A stretch of 59,404 nt of DNA, taken from contig PLDY01000029.1 of the NCBI GenBank assembly GCA_003136895.1, positions 1-59,404 of the forward strand, in the 5' to 3' direction. Position 1 is the first letter of the stretch; each line of letters opens with the position of its first letter. Shown here in pieces: positions 41,966-50,391 of the stretch. The position numbers and the translations under genes were made by a program. The notes under the pieces were generated by a model. It had not been told where the DNA came from, searched no databases, and was given only the letters and a program-made list of their open reading frames with translations. This DNA comes from Candidatus Erabacter solicola. GTDB taxonomy: Bacteria; Vulcanimicrobiota; Vulcanimicrobiia; Vulcanimicrobiales; Vulcanimicrobiaceae.

Positions 41966-44221
41966 ATGCGTGTTCCCGCGAAGCTCCTTTTTCCCGTCCT
42001 CGCCCTGGCCGTCGCGGGAGCGCTAGCGCAGTCTGCGCCGGCGCTTGCCGTGGTCGATGCGAGCAAGATCTATCCGGCGATCATCGTCGCCACGGCGCCG
42101 CCGCTGCAGGCCGATTTTAGCGTAGCGCCGTGGACGCAAGCGCCGCCGCTCGATGGTTTCGAAGTGTTGACCACGCGCACGCCTGCGACGGCGAATCCGA
42201 CCGTCGCGAAGCTCGTCTTGGATGCCGCGAACCTCTACGTCGCGATCCACAGCGTGCAAACCACGCCGATCGTCGCAACCCAAACGACGAACAACGTCGG
42301 CTTCGGGATCGACGACTACGTCGGCGTCGGCATCGATACGAGCGGCAACGGGCAGGTCTACTACTTCGAGGTCACGCCGGGCAGCGTGCGCTACCAGCAA
42401 GCAACCGAATCGGCGCGCTACAATCCGCAGTGGAATGCGGTGGTCCGGCGCGTCGACGGGGGCTGGGACGCGCTGCTGATCATCCCGCTCAACGTGCTGC
42501 GCACGCCGGGCGGCGCGGAACAGCGCTGGCGCTTCAACGCAATCCGGCACATTGCGACGTCGAACGAAAATGAGACCTTCGCCTACGATCCGGTGATGAC
42601 CGACTCGCCCAACGGCGGTGGCTTCCCGCAGGCGGGCGACGCGCGCTTCTGGCCCTACCTGGCCGGCATCAAATTCGCCGGTCACACGGTGCGGCCCAAA
42701 CCGCGCGCCGAGGTCTTCGCACTCGGCAGCATGGGGCGCGATGCAACGCAGTATCAGCAAGCCAACGGCGCATACGCGCCCCAAGGCACCCGTAACCTCG
42801 GGCTCGACGTCAACGTCCCGTTGACGGGCACGATCGCGTACGTCGGCGCGTTCGCGCCCGATTTCTCAAACGTGGAGATCGACCAGCAGACGATCGCGCC
42901 GCAAGAGTTCCGCCGAAACCTCCAAGAATACCGGCCGTTCTTCGCGCAGGGCGCGAACTTTTTCGTGCCGTCCTACAGCATCGGCGTCAACTCGGCGCCG
43001 AACACATTGTTCTACTCACCCGGAATCGGCCCGTTCACGCAAGGTCATAAGCTGGAAGGCTCGTACGGGTTGCAATCGTTCGGGCTGCTCAACGTCGCCG
43101 GCGCCGGCTTCGACGACACGGCCTTCGGCTACAAGCACGGGCTACCCGACCGTTCGTTCGCCTATGCCTTCGATGCGATCAGCGTGCATCACGCCGACGG
43201 CAACGCGACGGCCTACGCCGCGGCGGCTTCGGACGTAACCTGGGATGGAACGGTCAGCGGACGCAATCCGCATACCGGCTTCGTCTACGGATTCGAATAC
43301 GGCGCCGAGAACGGCGCGGTTCCCGGTACGACGCCGAGCCTCGCACACAAATCCGAAGACTTCATCGACGTCCACAAAGCGAATTACGAGGTCTATCTCG
43401 GCTACAAGGATATCGGGCCCAAATGGAACCCGATCGACGGATTCACGAACCTCGCCGACATTCGCGGACCGCAGATCTACGTCGACCTCAACAGCAATCC
43501 ACCGGCATCGAGTCCGTTCAAGCGCGTCGAACTCTTCCTCATCGCCGACCGTTTCGTCGACCGTTCGGGCGCCGCGCACCAGAGCGACGCGTCGGCCTTC
43601 CTCGATGTGATCTTTCGCAATCAGCTGCAGTTGAGCGGCGGCCCAAGCTTCAGTTCGCTGCGACTCTACGACCACGGATTGTCGGCGGTCGGCTACGACT
43701 TCGGCTACGCGAACGGCGTCTCGGTTCCGTTCAACGGACACAACTTCAGCCTCGGATACAAAGATGGAACTCCGACGCCGATCGACTTCGCGACATATTG
43801 GGGACCATTCACAACGTTCAATCCGGACGGCACGATTCGCCCGACTTACCTGCGCGGATACGCCACGACGACCTCGCGGCCGATCGGCAAGCATCTGACG
43901 CTTGGCCTCGAGTACGACGGAACCTTTGAGATATTCCCGACGGCCAATCCGATGATCGCGACCTACGATGGTCAGACTTTGCGACGCGTCTCGATTGTGG
44001 AGTCGCTCGGAAATGAATCGAGTTTCACACTTTCGCTGCGTTCGATCAACGGCAACGGTGGATTTGCCGCGCCCGGTATCAATCTTGCGGCCGCCTTTCA
44101 CCGGCGCTTCAAGAACGATAGCGAGCTATTTGTGAACTACGGCACACCCGCCGCAAACTCGACCTTGCAGCGCGTGATCGTAAAGTACTTGGTGCGGGTG
44201 GGTAGCGGAGCGGGCACCTAG
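41966..44221 (+). CDS. Outer-membrane barrel with N-terminal carbohydrate-binding-like domain (CBM9/DUF5916-like)
   Basis: 751 residues. Signal peptide (RVPAKLLFPVLALAVAGALA), then a CBM9-like beta domain (about 30-220: DFSVAPWTQAPPLDGFEVLT, LVLDAANLYVAIHSVQ, GIDDYVGVGIDTSGNGQVYY), then ~500 residues of barrel strands (ALGSMGRDATQYQ, RPFFAQGANFF, LFVNYG-type repeats). The 'EYRPFFxxGxxFF' block is typical of DUF5916 proteins, often found with carbohydrate-related genes. Substrate unknown. ATG at 41966 is used; a TTG at 41945 would lengthen it by seven residues. It stands alone, with a candidate terminator after it. Confidence 0.65.
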   Translation: MRVPAKLLFPVLALAVAGALAQSAPALAVVDASKIYPAIIVATAPPLQADFSVAPWTQAPPLDGFEVLTTRTPATANPTVAKLVLDAANLYVAIHSVQTTPIVATQTTNNVGFGIDDYVGVGIDTSGNGQVYYFEVTPGSVRYQQATESARYNPQWNAVVRRVDGGWDALLIIPLNVLRTPGGAEQRWRFNAIRHIATSNENETFAYDPVMTDSPNGGGFPQAGDARFWPYLAGIKFAGHTVRPKPRAEVFALGSMGRDATQYQQANGAYAPQGTRNLGLDVNVPLTGTIAYVGAFAPDFSNVEIDQQTIAPQEFRRNLQEYRPFFAQGANFFVPSYSIGVNSAPNTLFYSPGIGPFTQGHKLEGSYGLQSFGLLNVAGAGFDDTAFGYKHGLPDRSFAYAFDAISVHHADGNATAYAAAASDVTWDGTVSGRNPHTGFVYGFEYGAENGAVPGTTPSLAHKSEDFIDVHKANYEVYLGYKDIGPKWNPIDGFTNLADIRGPQIYVDLNSNPPASSPFKRVELFLIADRFVDRSGAAHQSDASAFLDVIFRNQLQLSGGPSFSSLRLYDHGLSAVGYDFGYANGVSVPFNGHNFSLGYKDGTPTPIDFATYWGPFTTFNPDGTIRPTYLRGYATTTSRPIGKHLTLGLEYDGTFEIFPTANPMIATYDGQTLRRVSIVESLGNESSFTLSLRSINGNGGFAAPGINLAAAFHRRFKNDSELFVNYGTPAANSTLQRVIVKYLVRVGSGAGT

Positions 44222-44223
44222 CG

Positions 44224-44267
44224 AACGAGCTCGCGCGACCGGCATCACACCCGGTCGCGCGTTCGTT
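44224..44267 (+). terminator. Hairpin after the barrel gene (probable terminator)
   Basis: Perfect 10-bp stem (44233-44242 with 44251-44260), eight-base loop, extended outward by AACGA/TCGTT. It starts two bases after the stop codon. No long T-run follows, so termination may be Rho-assisted. The rest of this 117-base gap holds the AAGGAGG site of the next gene. Confidence 0.45.
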
Positions 44268-44338
44268 AGATCGCCCGAGGCGCGGGTAAGCGAATCACAA
44301 GCCGTCACCGGCTTCGCCGTCCCGGCAAGGAGGCCGCA

Positions 44339-44710
44339 ATGAACCCCTTACCTGTTGAGATCGCCACCGAGATCTTCGTCCCGCTTGACCGGGTTCGGCC
44401 CGGTACGATCGACCGCGCTTTGGCCGCTATTTCCAAAGCCGGTTGCCGCATCGAAGGCTACGCCGCGATGGGCGGCGTGCTCCACGTGTTGACCGACGAT
44501 CGTTCGGCCTCGCGCGCTGCGCTCGCGGCGGCCGGCTTCGCGCCGCGCGAAGCCGAAGTGCTGGTGCTCGAGGTCGTCGGACGGCCCGGCATCGCGCAAC
44601 GCGTCTTCCGGCGAATCGCCGACGCGCACGTGCACGAAAACTTCAGTTATGTGGCGAGCGGGAATCGTCTGGTGATCGGAGTCAACGAGACCTTCGCCAG
44701 CGCGGCGTAA
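44339..44710 (+). CDS. ACT-domain protein
   Basis: 123 residues, with AAGGAGG seven bases before the ATG. Two ACT-like halves: IFVPLDRVRPGTIDRALAAI with EGYAAMGGVLHVLTDD, and VLVLEVVGRPGIAQRVFRRI then ADAHVHENFSYVASGNRLVI. ACT domains bind amino acids and control enzymes or transporters. No catalytic domain is attached, so it may be a separate amino-acid sensor. ilvE follows 43 bases later, so branched-chain amino acid metabolism is one possible link. Confidence 0.72.
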   Translation: MNPLPVEIATEIFVPLDRVRPGTIDRALAAISKAGCRIEGYAAMGGVLHVLTDDRSASRAALAAAGFAPREAEVLVLEVVGRPGIAQRVFRRIADAHVHENFSYVASGNRLVIGVNETFASAA

Positions 44711-44753
44711 ATCGGCGGAAGGATGGACGAGCCGGGCCGCCGACTGAGACGAG

Positions 44754-45662
44754 GTGAGCGAGAGACCGGTTCGGACCTATTGGATCGATGGCGAACTCGT
44801 GCCGCCGGAGAACGCGCACGTGTCACCGCTGGCCCACGGCTTGCATTACGGCACGAGCGTCTTCGAAGGCATCCGCGCGTACCCGACGCCGCGCGGCATC
44901 GCGATCTTCCGGCTCGACGACCATCTGCGGCGTTTCTTCGCCTCGGCCGAGCACTATGCGCTGAAGATCGCGTACTCGCTCGAGGCCCTGCACGACGCAG
45001 CGGTCGCGACCTTACGCGCAAGCGGAATGAGCGATGCGTACCTGCGGCCGCTCGCATACTTCGGCGACGAATCGATCGCGCTTGCACCGGGCCTGCGCTG
45101 CTCGACGCACGTCGTACTCGCGGTCTTCGAATTTCCGCCGCTCAGCCAAGGCGCGCCCGGATTTCGGGCGACGATCTCACCGATTCAGAAGTTCTCTTCG
45201 CGGGCGCTGCCGGCCACCGTGAAAGCCGGCGGTCACTATACCAATTCGGTGCTCGCGCTGCACGATGCTAAAGCGCGCGGGTTCGACGAAGCGATCTTAC
45301 TCAACATCATGGGCGAAATCGCCGAGGGGACCGGCGAGAACATCTTTATCGTCGTCGGCGGCGTCCTCCGCACGAACGACGCATCGGCGGACGCACTCTA
45401 CGGCATCACCCGCGACTCGGTTCTGCAGATCGCGGAACGCGAAGGCATTCCGACCGCGATCGGACCGATCACGCTCGACCAACTGCTCGGCGCGGACGAG
45501 GCGTTCTTCACGGGAACGGCCGCCGAAGTGATTCCGATCTTGGCGGTCGACGATCACGAGTATTCGTCACAGCGGCCGATCACCGATCAACTCCGCACGA
45601 TCTACGCCGGCGCCGCGCGCGGCGCCGATCCGCGCTTCGAGAGCTGGCTGACCCTCATCTAG
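44754..45662 (+). CDS. ilvE: Branched-chain amino acid aminotransferase
   Basis: 302 residues, class IV PLP enzyme. TYWIDGELVPPENAHVSPLA, HGLHYGTSVFEGIRAY, PIQKFSSRALPATVKAGGHY with the PLP lysine (VKAGGHYTNS), GFDEAILLNIMGEIAEGTGE and AFFTGTAAEVIPI are visible. Last step of leucine, isoleucine and valine synthesis. GTG at 44754 is preceded by GACGAGG. Its last 96 bases overlap the convergent DAHP synthase gene. A D-amino-acid or aminodeoxychorismate lyase role is less likely given the GTAAEV ending. Confidence 0.93.
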   Translation: MSERPVRTYWIDGELVPPENAHVSPLAHGLHYGTSVFEGIRAYPTPRGIAIFRLDDHLRRFFASAEHYALKIAYSLEALHDAAVATLRASGMSDAYLRPLAYFGDESIALAPGLRCSTHVVLAVFEFPPLSQGAPGFRATISPIQKFSSRALPATVKAGGHYTNSVLALHDAKARGFDEAILLNIMGEIAEGTGENIFIVVGGVLRTNDASADALYGITRDSVLQIAEREGIPTAIGPITLDQLLGADEAFFTGTAAEVIPILAVDDHEYSSQRPITDQLRTIYAGAARGADPRFESWLTLI

Positions 45663-46463
45663 CGCGGCGCGAACGGCGCGCACCCGCGCGGCCAGACGCG
45701 CGAACGCCGGCAAGTCGATCGCCTGCGCGGCATCCGAGCGCGACGCATCCGGTTCCGGGTGCGTCTCGACGATCGCGCCGTCGAGTCCGGCGGCGGCGGC
45801 GGCGAGCGTCAGCGGCTCGATCATGCTGCGCCGTCCCGAGGCGTGCGATGGGTCCAGGATCACCGGCAAGTGCGTCAACTCTTTCAGGCGAATCGCGCCG
45901 CCCAGGTCGCAGACATTGCGCGTCTGCGGATCGAAGCCGCGAATACCGCGCTCGCATAAGATCACGCGCTCGTTCCCTTCGAGCAGAATATACTCGGCGG
46001 CGAAGAGAATCTCGTCGAGGGTCGCCGCCGCACCGCGTTTGACTAAGATCGGCATGCCGCTGCGCGCCGCGGCACGCAAGAGCGGAACGTTCTGCATGTT
46101 GCGCGCGCCGATCTGCAGCATATCGACGTAGGCCGCCATCAGCGCCACCTGGGCCTCGGCCAAGACTTCGACGACGGCCGGCAACCCGCTGCGCTGCGCG
46201 GCCTCGTTGATGAGCGGCAACGCATCCGCGCCGAGGCCCTGAAAGTCGTACGGCGAGGTACGCGGCTTGTACGCGCCGCCGCGCAACATCGCCCCGCCCG
46301 CGGCGCTGACCGCGGCGGCAATCGTGTCGATCTGCGTCGCGCTCTCGATCGCGCAGGGCCCGCCGATCAAGACGAATCCCCCATCGCCGAAGCGGACAGG
46401 GCCGACTTCAACCACGGTAGTTCGAACGGATCGGCGTGAAGCCAGAGTGGGTCCGGTAAGCAT
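45567..46463 (-). CDS. aroF: 3-deoxy-7-phosphoheptulonate (DAHP) synthase
   Basis: 298 residues, the type I-beta form related to KDO8P synthase. First step of the shikimate pathway, joining PEP and erythrose 4-phosphate. Blocks: FVLIGGPCAIESATQIDTI, RGGAYKPRTSPYDFQGLG, DMLQIGARNMQNVPLLRAAA, PILVKRGAAATLDEIL and LPVILDPSHASGRRSMI with the metal His. No ACT or chorismate-mutase domain is attached, so feedback control must come from elsewhere; the leader and terminator upstream suggest transcript attenuation. AAGGAG precedes the ATG. Its end overlaps ilvE by 96 bases. Confidence 0.95.
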   Translation of the reverse strand: MLTGPTLASRRSVRTTVVEVGPVRFGDGGFVLIGGPCAIESATQIDTIAAAVSAAGGAMLRGGAYKPRTSPYDFQGLGADALPLINEAAQRSGLPAVVEVLAEAQVALMAAYVDMLQIGARNMQNVPLLRAAARSGMPILVKRGAAATLDEILFAAEYILLEGNERVILCERGIRGFDPQTRNVCDLGGAIRLKELTHLPVILDPSHASGRRSMIEPLTLAAAAAGLDGAIVETHPEPDASRSDAAQAIDLPAFARLAARVRAVRAALDEGQPALEARIGAARGAGVDRAELIGDRPL

Positions 46464-46476
46464 TGCGGCTCCTTGT

Positions 46477-46505
46477 AAAATAAAAAACCACCCGGTGAGA
46501 GGTGG
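46477..46505 (-). terminator. Attenuator terminator in the DAHP synthase leader
   Basis: On the minus strand, CCACC and GGTGG pair over 5 bp around an eight-base loop, directly followed by TTTTTT, an A and TTTT. It ends just before the AAGGAG site of the DAHP synthase gene. The loop and inner stem (46492-46500) are exactly complementary to 46542-46550 in the leader, so a competing structure can prevent it. Confidence 0.7.
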
Positions 46506-46550
46506 CTGCGAACGAAATGACGTTTCGATCGGGCGCGACTATCTCACCGG
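46492..46550 (-). promoter_or_regulatory. Alternative antiterminator pairing in the DAHP synthase leader
   Basis: On the minus strand CCGGTGAGA (46550-46542) and TCTCACCGG (46500-46492) are fully complementary over 9 bp. The first segment is exactly the last three codons of the leader peptide; the second includes the inner stem of the terminator. A ribosome stalled further upstream would leave the first segment free to pair, blocking the terminator; one that reaches the stop codon would cover it. This is the region 2:3 versus 3:4 logic of amino-acid attenuators. Confidence 0.65.
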
Positions 46551-46610
46551 CACATTCCTATGTGGCGTGTAGTACCAATACCAATAGTTCGCGGCGAGTT
46601 GAAGCGTCAT
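46539..46610 (-). CDS. Aromatic-rich leader peptide (attenuator) for DAHP synthase
   Basis: 23 codons, ATG at 46610 to TAG at 46539: MTLQLAANYWYWYYTPHRN, then VPVR. Codons 9-14 encode Tyr-Trp-Tyr-Trp-Tyr-Tyr, so four of 23 residues are Tyr and two Trp. Scarce charged tRNA-Tyr or tRNA-Trp would stall ribosomes there. Ribosome-binding site is weak (TAGAG), and a -10 box lies nine bases upstream, so the message may start only a few bases before the ATG. It is too short to have another role and its position relative to terminator and antiterminator is as expected for a leader peptide. Confidence 0.7.
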   Translation of the reverse strand: MTLQLAANYWYWYYTPHRNVPVR

Positions 46611-46619
46611 GGGAGCTCT

Positions 46620-46648
46620 ACGCTATCACCCGGCCTGACGCATGTCAA
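46620..46648 (-). promoter_or_regulatory. Candidate sigma-70 promoter of the DAHP synthase leader
   Basis: On the minus strand TTGACA (46648-46643) is a perfect -35 box; 17 bases later TAGCGT (46625-46620) is a partial -10 box with TGA just before it (extended -10). Start of transcription would fall near 46613, about three bases before the leader ATG. Confidence 0.5.
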
Positions 46649-46650
46649 CC

Positions 46651-46680
46651 GGCGCTCGCTAGACACTGGCGCTCGCTAGA
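46651..46680. repeat. 13-bp direct repeat beside the DAHP synthase promoter
   Basis: GGCGCTCGCTAGA occurs at 46651-46663 and 46668-46680, with four bases between. The second copy overlaps the stop codon of the AttH-like gene. The pair lies just upstream of the -35 box, so it could be an operator or merely a small duplication. Confidence 0.5.
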
Positions 46681-47803
46681 TCACGACCGGCTCGGCGTAC
46701 CCGGTCAACTCGACGTAGGCTCGCCCGAGCGTGCGCACGCTCTTCGCATCGCGAACCTCGGCCGCACCTTCCCAATACGAGGGCCCCGTACTCAGGACGA
46801 TCTCTTGATCCGCCACGACCGGCGCCAGATTCACGTCGATGCCGGCGCTGGGCACTTGCACGCGCCATCCGCTCGGGTAGTCCGCCTGCGTCTTCGAACT
46901 GCGCCAGCGACCCGCCGCCGTCACCGCAAACTGCCCGGCGCCGAGCGAGCGTACGCGGCCGGCGCGATCGATGAGGCTCCCGAGCGCTTGCGGCGCGTAG
47001 CTTCCATCCTTGCGGCGGAAGCGGTAGAGCATCAGTTCGCGGCCGTCGTCGAGCTGCAGCGAGAACCAATCCCAGCCCACTTCGTCTTGCGTCAATTGAT
47101 TCGTACCGAACTCGTGGTCCATCCACGAAAGGCCATCAACTTTGAAGTTCGTGCCTCCGTACGCGAGCACGCCGCGCGTCGTCAAACGTGAATATGAATA
47201 GTAGTGCGACGCGCACGTAGCGCATGCGCCCTTGCGGACGACACCCTCTTTCCCATGAATCGCCGGCGGCTTGAGCGGCGTCACGACGAGATCGAGCCGA
47301 TTCGCCGCGGCGGCGGCATGTAGCGTCATACGTTCGCGCGCGGAGTCGGCCAGCGCCGTTCCGAGCAGCGACCAGTCGGCCGCGCGCACTTCGAGCCGGC
47401 CCGTCGCCGCCGAGCCCAGGCCGAGCGCCTGGCGCGCGGCGCGCTCGGTATGAAAGAACGTTCGGCCGGCTTCATCGGTAATCGCAAAGTGCGCCGCATA
47501 GACCTGATCGCCGCGCCAATGGCTTCGCCCGGTGACTCCCGGAGCCGGCACCTCATCTGCATCCTCGCGCCGCAAGCGCGCTCGAAAGAACGTCAACTCG
47601 TAACCGAAGCGCCGTCCGTCCGCGGCGCGCAAGTGGCCGGTGAAATACCACCATTCGGTTTGGTAGAGCGAGTGCGCGCCGTGGTCGCTCGGGAAATGAA
47701 AGACGAACGGCGCCCTAACGACGGCGAACGGAGCCTCGGCCGGCGCACCGCTCGCGCCCAGCAGCGCGAACGTCGAAAAGAGCACTGCGAGCGCGCGCTT
47801 CAC
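46676..47803 (-). CDS. AttH/CrtC-type lipocalin-like exported protein
   Basis: 375 residues from GTG at 47803 (GTGA overlap with the permease gene). Signal peptide VKRALAVLFSTFALLGASG, then the two-lobed AttH fold: HSLYQTEWWYFTGHLRAADG, RFGYELTFFRARLRREDADE, VYAAHFAITDEAGRTFFHTE, and in the second lobe VDGLSWMDHEFGTNQLTQDE then VGWDWFSLQLDDGREL. Similar proteins are hydrolases or carotenoid 1,2-hydratases (CrtC). Gene order ATPase, permease, AttH-like matches AttEFGH systems. Likely a periplasmic component or a lipid-acting enzyme; I cannot identify a substrate. Confidence 0.75.
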   Translation of the reverse strand: MKRALAVLFSTFALLGASGAPAEAPFAVVRAPFVFHFPSDHGAHSLYQTEWWYFTGHLRAADGRRFGYELTFFRARLRREDADEVPAPGVTGRSHWRGDQVYAAHFAITDEAGRTFFHTERAARQALGLGSAATGRLEVRAADWSLLGTALADSARERMTLHAAAAANRLDLVVTPLKPPAIHGKEGVVRKGACATCASHYYSYSRLTTRGVLAYGGTNFKVDGLSWMDHEFGTNQLTQDEVGWDWFSLQLDDGRELMLYRFRRKDGSYAPQALGSLIDRAGRVRSLGAGQFAVTAAGRWRSSKTQADYPSGWRVQVPSAGIDVNLAPVVADQEIVLSTGPSYWEGAAEVRDAKSVRTLGRAYVELTGYAEPVVI

Positions 47804-50391
47804 TCCGTCCGCACCGCCTCGGCCGTCCGAATACGCGACGCGACGCGCGCGGGATAGAGGCCGGCCAGAATGGCCGCGACAACCACGAGCAGGAGCGATC
47901 CGGCCAGCGATCCATACGGCACTTGCACCGCGACGGCCGCGCCGAAGGCCTGACGATCGATCACGAGCACGAGCAACAATCCGAGCAGCGTACCGCAAAC
48001 GAGGCCGAAGAGGCCGCCCAGAACCCCGATCAGCGCCGCTTCGTAGAGCACCATGTTCCGCACCGCGCCGATCGAAAGACCCAGATAGCGCATCACGCCG
48101 ATCTCGCGCCGGCGTTCCAAGACGAGCGCGAACAAAGTGCTGACGACGCCCATGACCGCGATCGTGATTGCGATGACGTTGAGCGCCTGGGTCAGTTCGA
48201 AGGTCCGGTTGAAAATCGAGACGATCAGCGAACGCAACTCGGCCGTCGTTTCGACGTCGAGGCGCAGCGGCGAGACGCTGCGAATAACGCGCGTGCGCAG
48301 ATCGAGGACGTCGACGCCCGGCTTTGCGTAGACGGAGAACATGGCGACCGAATCGTCGTGATAGAGCCGCGCGAAGGTACCGGCATCGACGATCGCGGTC
48401 CCGGAGTCGTTCGAATAGTCGTCGTAGATCGCCGCAACCCGGAACGGAACTTTTCCGGACGGCGTGTCAAGCACGAGAGCATCGCCGACGCGCAGCCCGG
48501 AACGGGCGACGAGTTGCGCGCTGACAACGCCCCCGGTCGTTCCCGGCAACGTTCGCGCCAGCGTTCGCGCATCGGCCCCGCTCTCGAGGCGCAGCCAGTT
48601 GTGCTCGGCGATCGCGGCCAGGTTCGTCGTCGCGAGCGTTATCAGGGAGCCGCGAAACGGCAGCGATATCCCACGGAACGTGCTGACCTCGGCCACGCCG
48701 GTCAGCGCTCGGATGCGCGCGGGCAATTGCGCCGAGAGGCGCGCGTCGTAGGCCGCGCCCGAGATCCCGAGCGGCCGCACGAAGAGGTCCGCCTTGAATG
48801 TTTCGTCGACCCAGCCGACGACCGTTAAACGCAGCGAACTGATGCTCACCGCGACGCTGACGATCATCGCAACCGCGATCGCCAGCGACGCCACCGCGAT
48901 GCTGTTACGGCGCGGCGTACCGCCGAAGTTACTAGCGGCGAGCAGCGCGGACGAAGAATATCGATAGACGAGCCGTTGCAACAGGTACGAGGTCGCGATG
49001 ACCGCCAGCGGCACGCAGAACGACGCGCCCAAAATCGTGCAGATCGCGGCTGCGTATCCGAAGAGCGAGAGCCCGTCGATGGCGGGCAAGAGCGCGCTCA
49101 GCCCGGCCAGGACCAAGAGCGCGACCCCGCCCAGCGCCAGGCCGATTCCCAGACGCCACATGCGCGTTTCGTAGCCGCGCGAACGCATCGTTTGGGCCGG
49201 TCGTGTTGCGGCAGCTTCGAACGCCGGCGCAGCCGCCGAAGCCGCGGCCACGATGGTACCGAACGCCAGCGCTTGCAGCATCACGAGCGGATCGTAGACG
49301 ATTCGGTCGACGTGCGTGCCGACGTAGAGCGTGTCGACGGTACGCGCGACCGCGCCGACCGCGAAGCGCGCCAAGAGCGAGCCGAAGAGCAGGCCGAGCA
49401 ACGAACCCAGGACGCCGAAGATCGTCCCCTCCAACAGAAAGACTCCGAAAATTTGCCGGCGCGTCGCCCCAAGCGCTCGAAGAGTTCCGATCTCCGTGCG
49501 CCGTTGCACGGCCGAGATCGCAACCGTGTTGTAGATCAAGAACGCGCCGACCAAAAGCACGATGTACGAAATCGCGGCGAGATTCGATTGGAAACTGCGC
49601 AACAAACGCCGTACTTCATCGTTGCGCGTCCCCGGGGCGACGATGCGCGTGCCCGGCGGCAGCAGGCGCGCGATCGCCGCACGCACTTCCGCCAGACGTG
49701 CGGGTTCGACGACGCAGTCGACACGGTCGATCAGGCCGACCTTTCCGAAGATCTCTTGCGCCGTGACGATGTCGACGAAGACGACGCTCGAATCGGCCGC
49801 GCCGACGGTGCGCGGCAGAATGGCGGCGACACGCAGACGAACCGGGCGCCCGTCGGCCAAAACTGCGAGCGTTCCGCCGACGCGAAGGCGGTAGCGATCG
49901 ACGACGCGTTGCGAGACGATCGCTCCCCGGCCCGCGATCAGCCCGTACGGGTCCGGTCCTGAGCCTTGCGGCGCGAAGCCGCCGGGCAGCTCGGCTCGCT
50001 GCTCCACGCCCTCCGGCAGCGGACGCAGCAGATCGACCCCCAGCACGCGCAGAATCTCTCCCGAGAGGGGATCGCCTTGCCGCGCACCGATCACGACGGA
50101 ATCCTCGATGATCGGGTCGGCTTGCACCACGTTGGGAAGCCGTTGCACCGCGACTAACGTACGCTCGTCAAAGCCCCGGCCCAGGCCGAGGATCTGGAGA
50201 TTGACGCGGCTCGCGACGATGTTGACGTTCGAGGAGAACGAGGCCAGCGCCGTCGTGTTGGCAAGATCGATGGCAAGACAAACCGCGACGCCGAGCCCGA
50301 TCGCGAGCAGTGTCACGAGCGAGCGCAGCCGATTCGTGCGCAGATATCCCAGGACCAAACTTTGAAAGAGTGCGGTTTCCGGCCGCGTCAT
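47800..50391 (-). CDS. FtsX-like ABC transporter permease (fused, two FtsX units; LolCE/AttFG-like)
   Basis: 863 residues with about ten helices in two FtsX-like blocks. First: TNRLRSLVTLLAIGLGVAVC near the N-terminus, a periplasmic (MacB-PCD-like) region, then VGAFLIYNTVAISAVQRRTE and GTLRALGATRRQIFGVFLLE. Second: SIAVASLAIAVAMIVSVAVS, another periplasmic region, then IAVMGVVSTLFALVLERRRE and IGVMRYLGLSIGAVRNMVLY. The EIGTLRALG and EIGVMRYLG patterns are typical of MacB/LolC transporters that extract lipids or proteins from the inner membrane. The ATPase gene overlaps by ATGA. Could move lipoproteins or the lipid ligand of the AttH-like protein. Confidence 0.85.
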   Translation of the reverse strand: MTRPETALFQSLVLGYLRTNRLRSLVTLLAIGLGVAVCLAIDLANTTALASFSSNVNIVASRVNLQILGLGRGFDERTLVAVQRLPNVVQADPIIEDSVVIGARQGDPLSGEILRVLGVDLLRPLPEGVEQRAELPGGFAPQGSGPDPYGLIAGRGAIVSQRVVDRYRLRVGGTLAVLADGRPVRLRVAAILPRTVGAADSSVVFVDIVTAQEIFGKVGLIDRVDCVVEPARLAEVRAAIARLLPPGTRIVAPGTRNDEVRRLLRSFQSNLAAISYIVLLVGAFLIYNTVAISAVQRRTEIGTLRALGATRRQIFGVFLLEGTIFGVLGSLLGLLFGSLLARFAVGAVARTVDTLYVGTHVDRIVYDPLVMLQALAFGTIVAAASAAAPAFEAAATRPAQTMRSRGYETRMWRLGIGLALGGVALLVLAGLSALLPAIDGLSLFGYAAAICTILGASFCVPLAVIATSYLLQRLVYRYSSSALLAASNFGGTPRRNSIAVASLAIAVAMIVSVAVSISSLRLTVVGWVDETFKADLFVRPLGISGAAYDARLSAQLPARIRALTGVAEVSTFRGISLPFRGSLITLATTNLAAIAEHNWLRLESGADARTLARTLPGTTGGVVSAQLVARSGLRVGDALVLDTPSGKVPFRVAAIYDDYSNDSGTAIVDAGTFARLYHDDSVAMFSVYAKPGVDVLDLRTRVIRSVSPLRLDVETTAELRSLIVSIFNRTFELTQALNVIAITIAVMGVVSTLFALVLERRREIGVMRYLGLSIGAVRNMVLYEAALIGVLGGLFGLVCGTLLGLLLVLVIDRQAFGAAVAVQVPYGSLAGSLLLVVVAAILAGLYPARVASRIRTAEAVRTE

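Noticed and set aside
44711-44753. T-box or leader peptide before ilvE
   Set aside because: Only 43 bases, with no terminator and no run of Leu/Ile/Val codons.
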